Position numbers and translations under genes: made by a program
In this document: positions 5,668 through 5,668 of the stretch, piece by piece
How the letters are laid out: each line of letters opens with the position of its first letter
How positions within the stretch are numbered: position 1 is the first letter of the stretch
Assembly (NCBI GenBank): GCA_023398855.1
Contig: JAEWRS010000363.1
Location: 1 to 5,668 of the forward strand
DNA from: Bacillota bacterium
Lineage (GTDB): Bacteria; Bacillota; Clostridia; Lachnospirales; Lachnospiraceae
Length of the DNA: 5,668 nt
Direction: 5' to 3'
Notes under the pieces: generated by a model
What the model was told of the DNA's origin: nothing
Databases searched by the model: none
Seen by the model: the letters and a program-made list of their open reading frames with translations, nothing else

Positions 5668-5668
5668 G

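Overview
The window looks like chromosomal DNA of a low-to-moderate GC Firmicute, most likely a Lachnospiraceae-type clostridium. The basis is the Gram-positive McsA-McsB-ClpC stress-protease cluster, strong AGGAGG-type ribosome binding sites, clostridial codon use, and a neighbouring acidic-tailed membrane protein of a kind I associate loosely with that family. All supported genes are on the minus strand, so the operon reads from right to left.

Right edge (4897-5668): the 3' part of an unrecognised single-pass membrane protein gene. It has an outside-facing segment, one transmembrane helix and a long, very acidic cytoplasmic tail. A roughly 345-base intergenic region follows. It holds a perfect 14-bp intrinsic terminator hairpin, a five-codon micro-ORF with an ideal Shine-Dalgarno on the plus strand, and a sigma-A-like promoter facing left whose -10 is covered by an imperfect palindrome.

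Operon (4550 down to 1): a small YtrA-type GntR regulator, mcsA (zinc-binding activator of the arginine kinase, overlapping the next gene by a few bases), mcsB (protein-arginine kinase), a 109-base spacer with an extended hairpin, and clpC (Hsp100 unfoldase, cut by the left edge after 800 codons). In the textbook Bacillus model, McsB with McsA marks proteins with phosphoarginine, the ClpC N-domain binds the mark, and ClpC feeds the protein to ClpP.

Two things differ from the Bacillus arrangement. The place of ctsR is taken by a GntR-family regulator, with a probable autoregulatory operator over the operon promoter. McsB also has a Phe where the conserved phosphagen-kinase cysteine sits, and further changes in the NEEDH and RDxxRA motifs, although the ATP-binding arginines remain. 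ClpC keeps both N-domain glutamates known to dock phosphoarginine and keeps an LGF ClpP-binding loop, so the protease side of the pathway looks intact. The interesting question here is a rewired regulator and a possibly altered arginine kinase, rather than a wholly new system.
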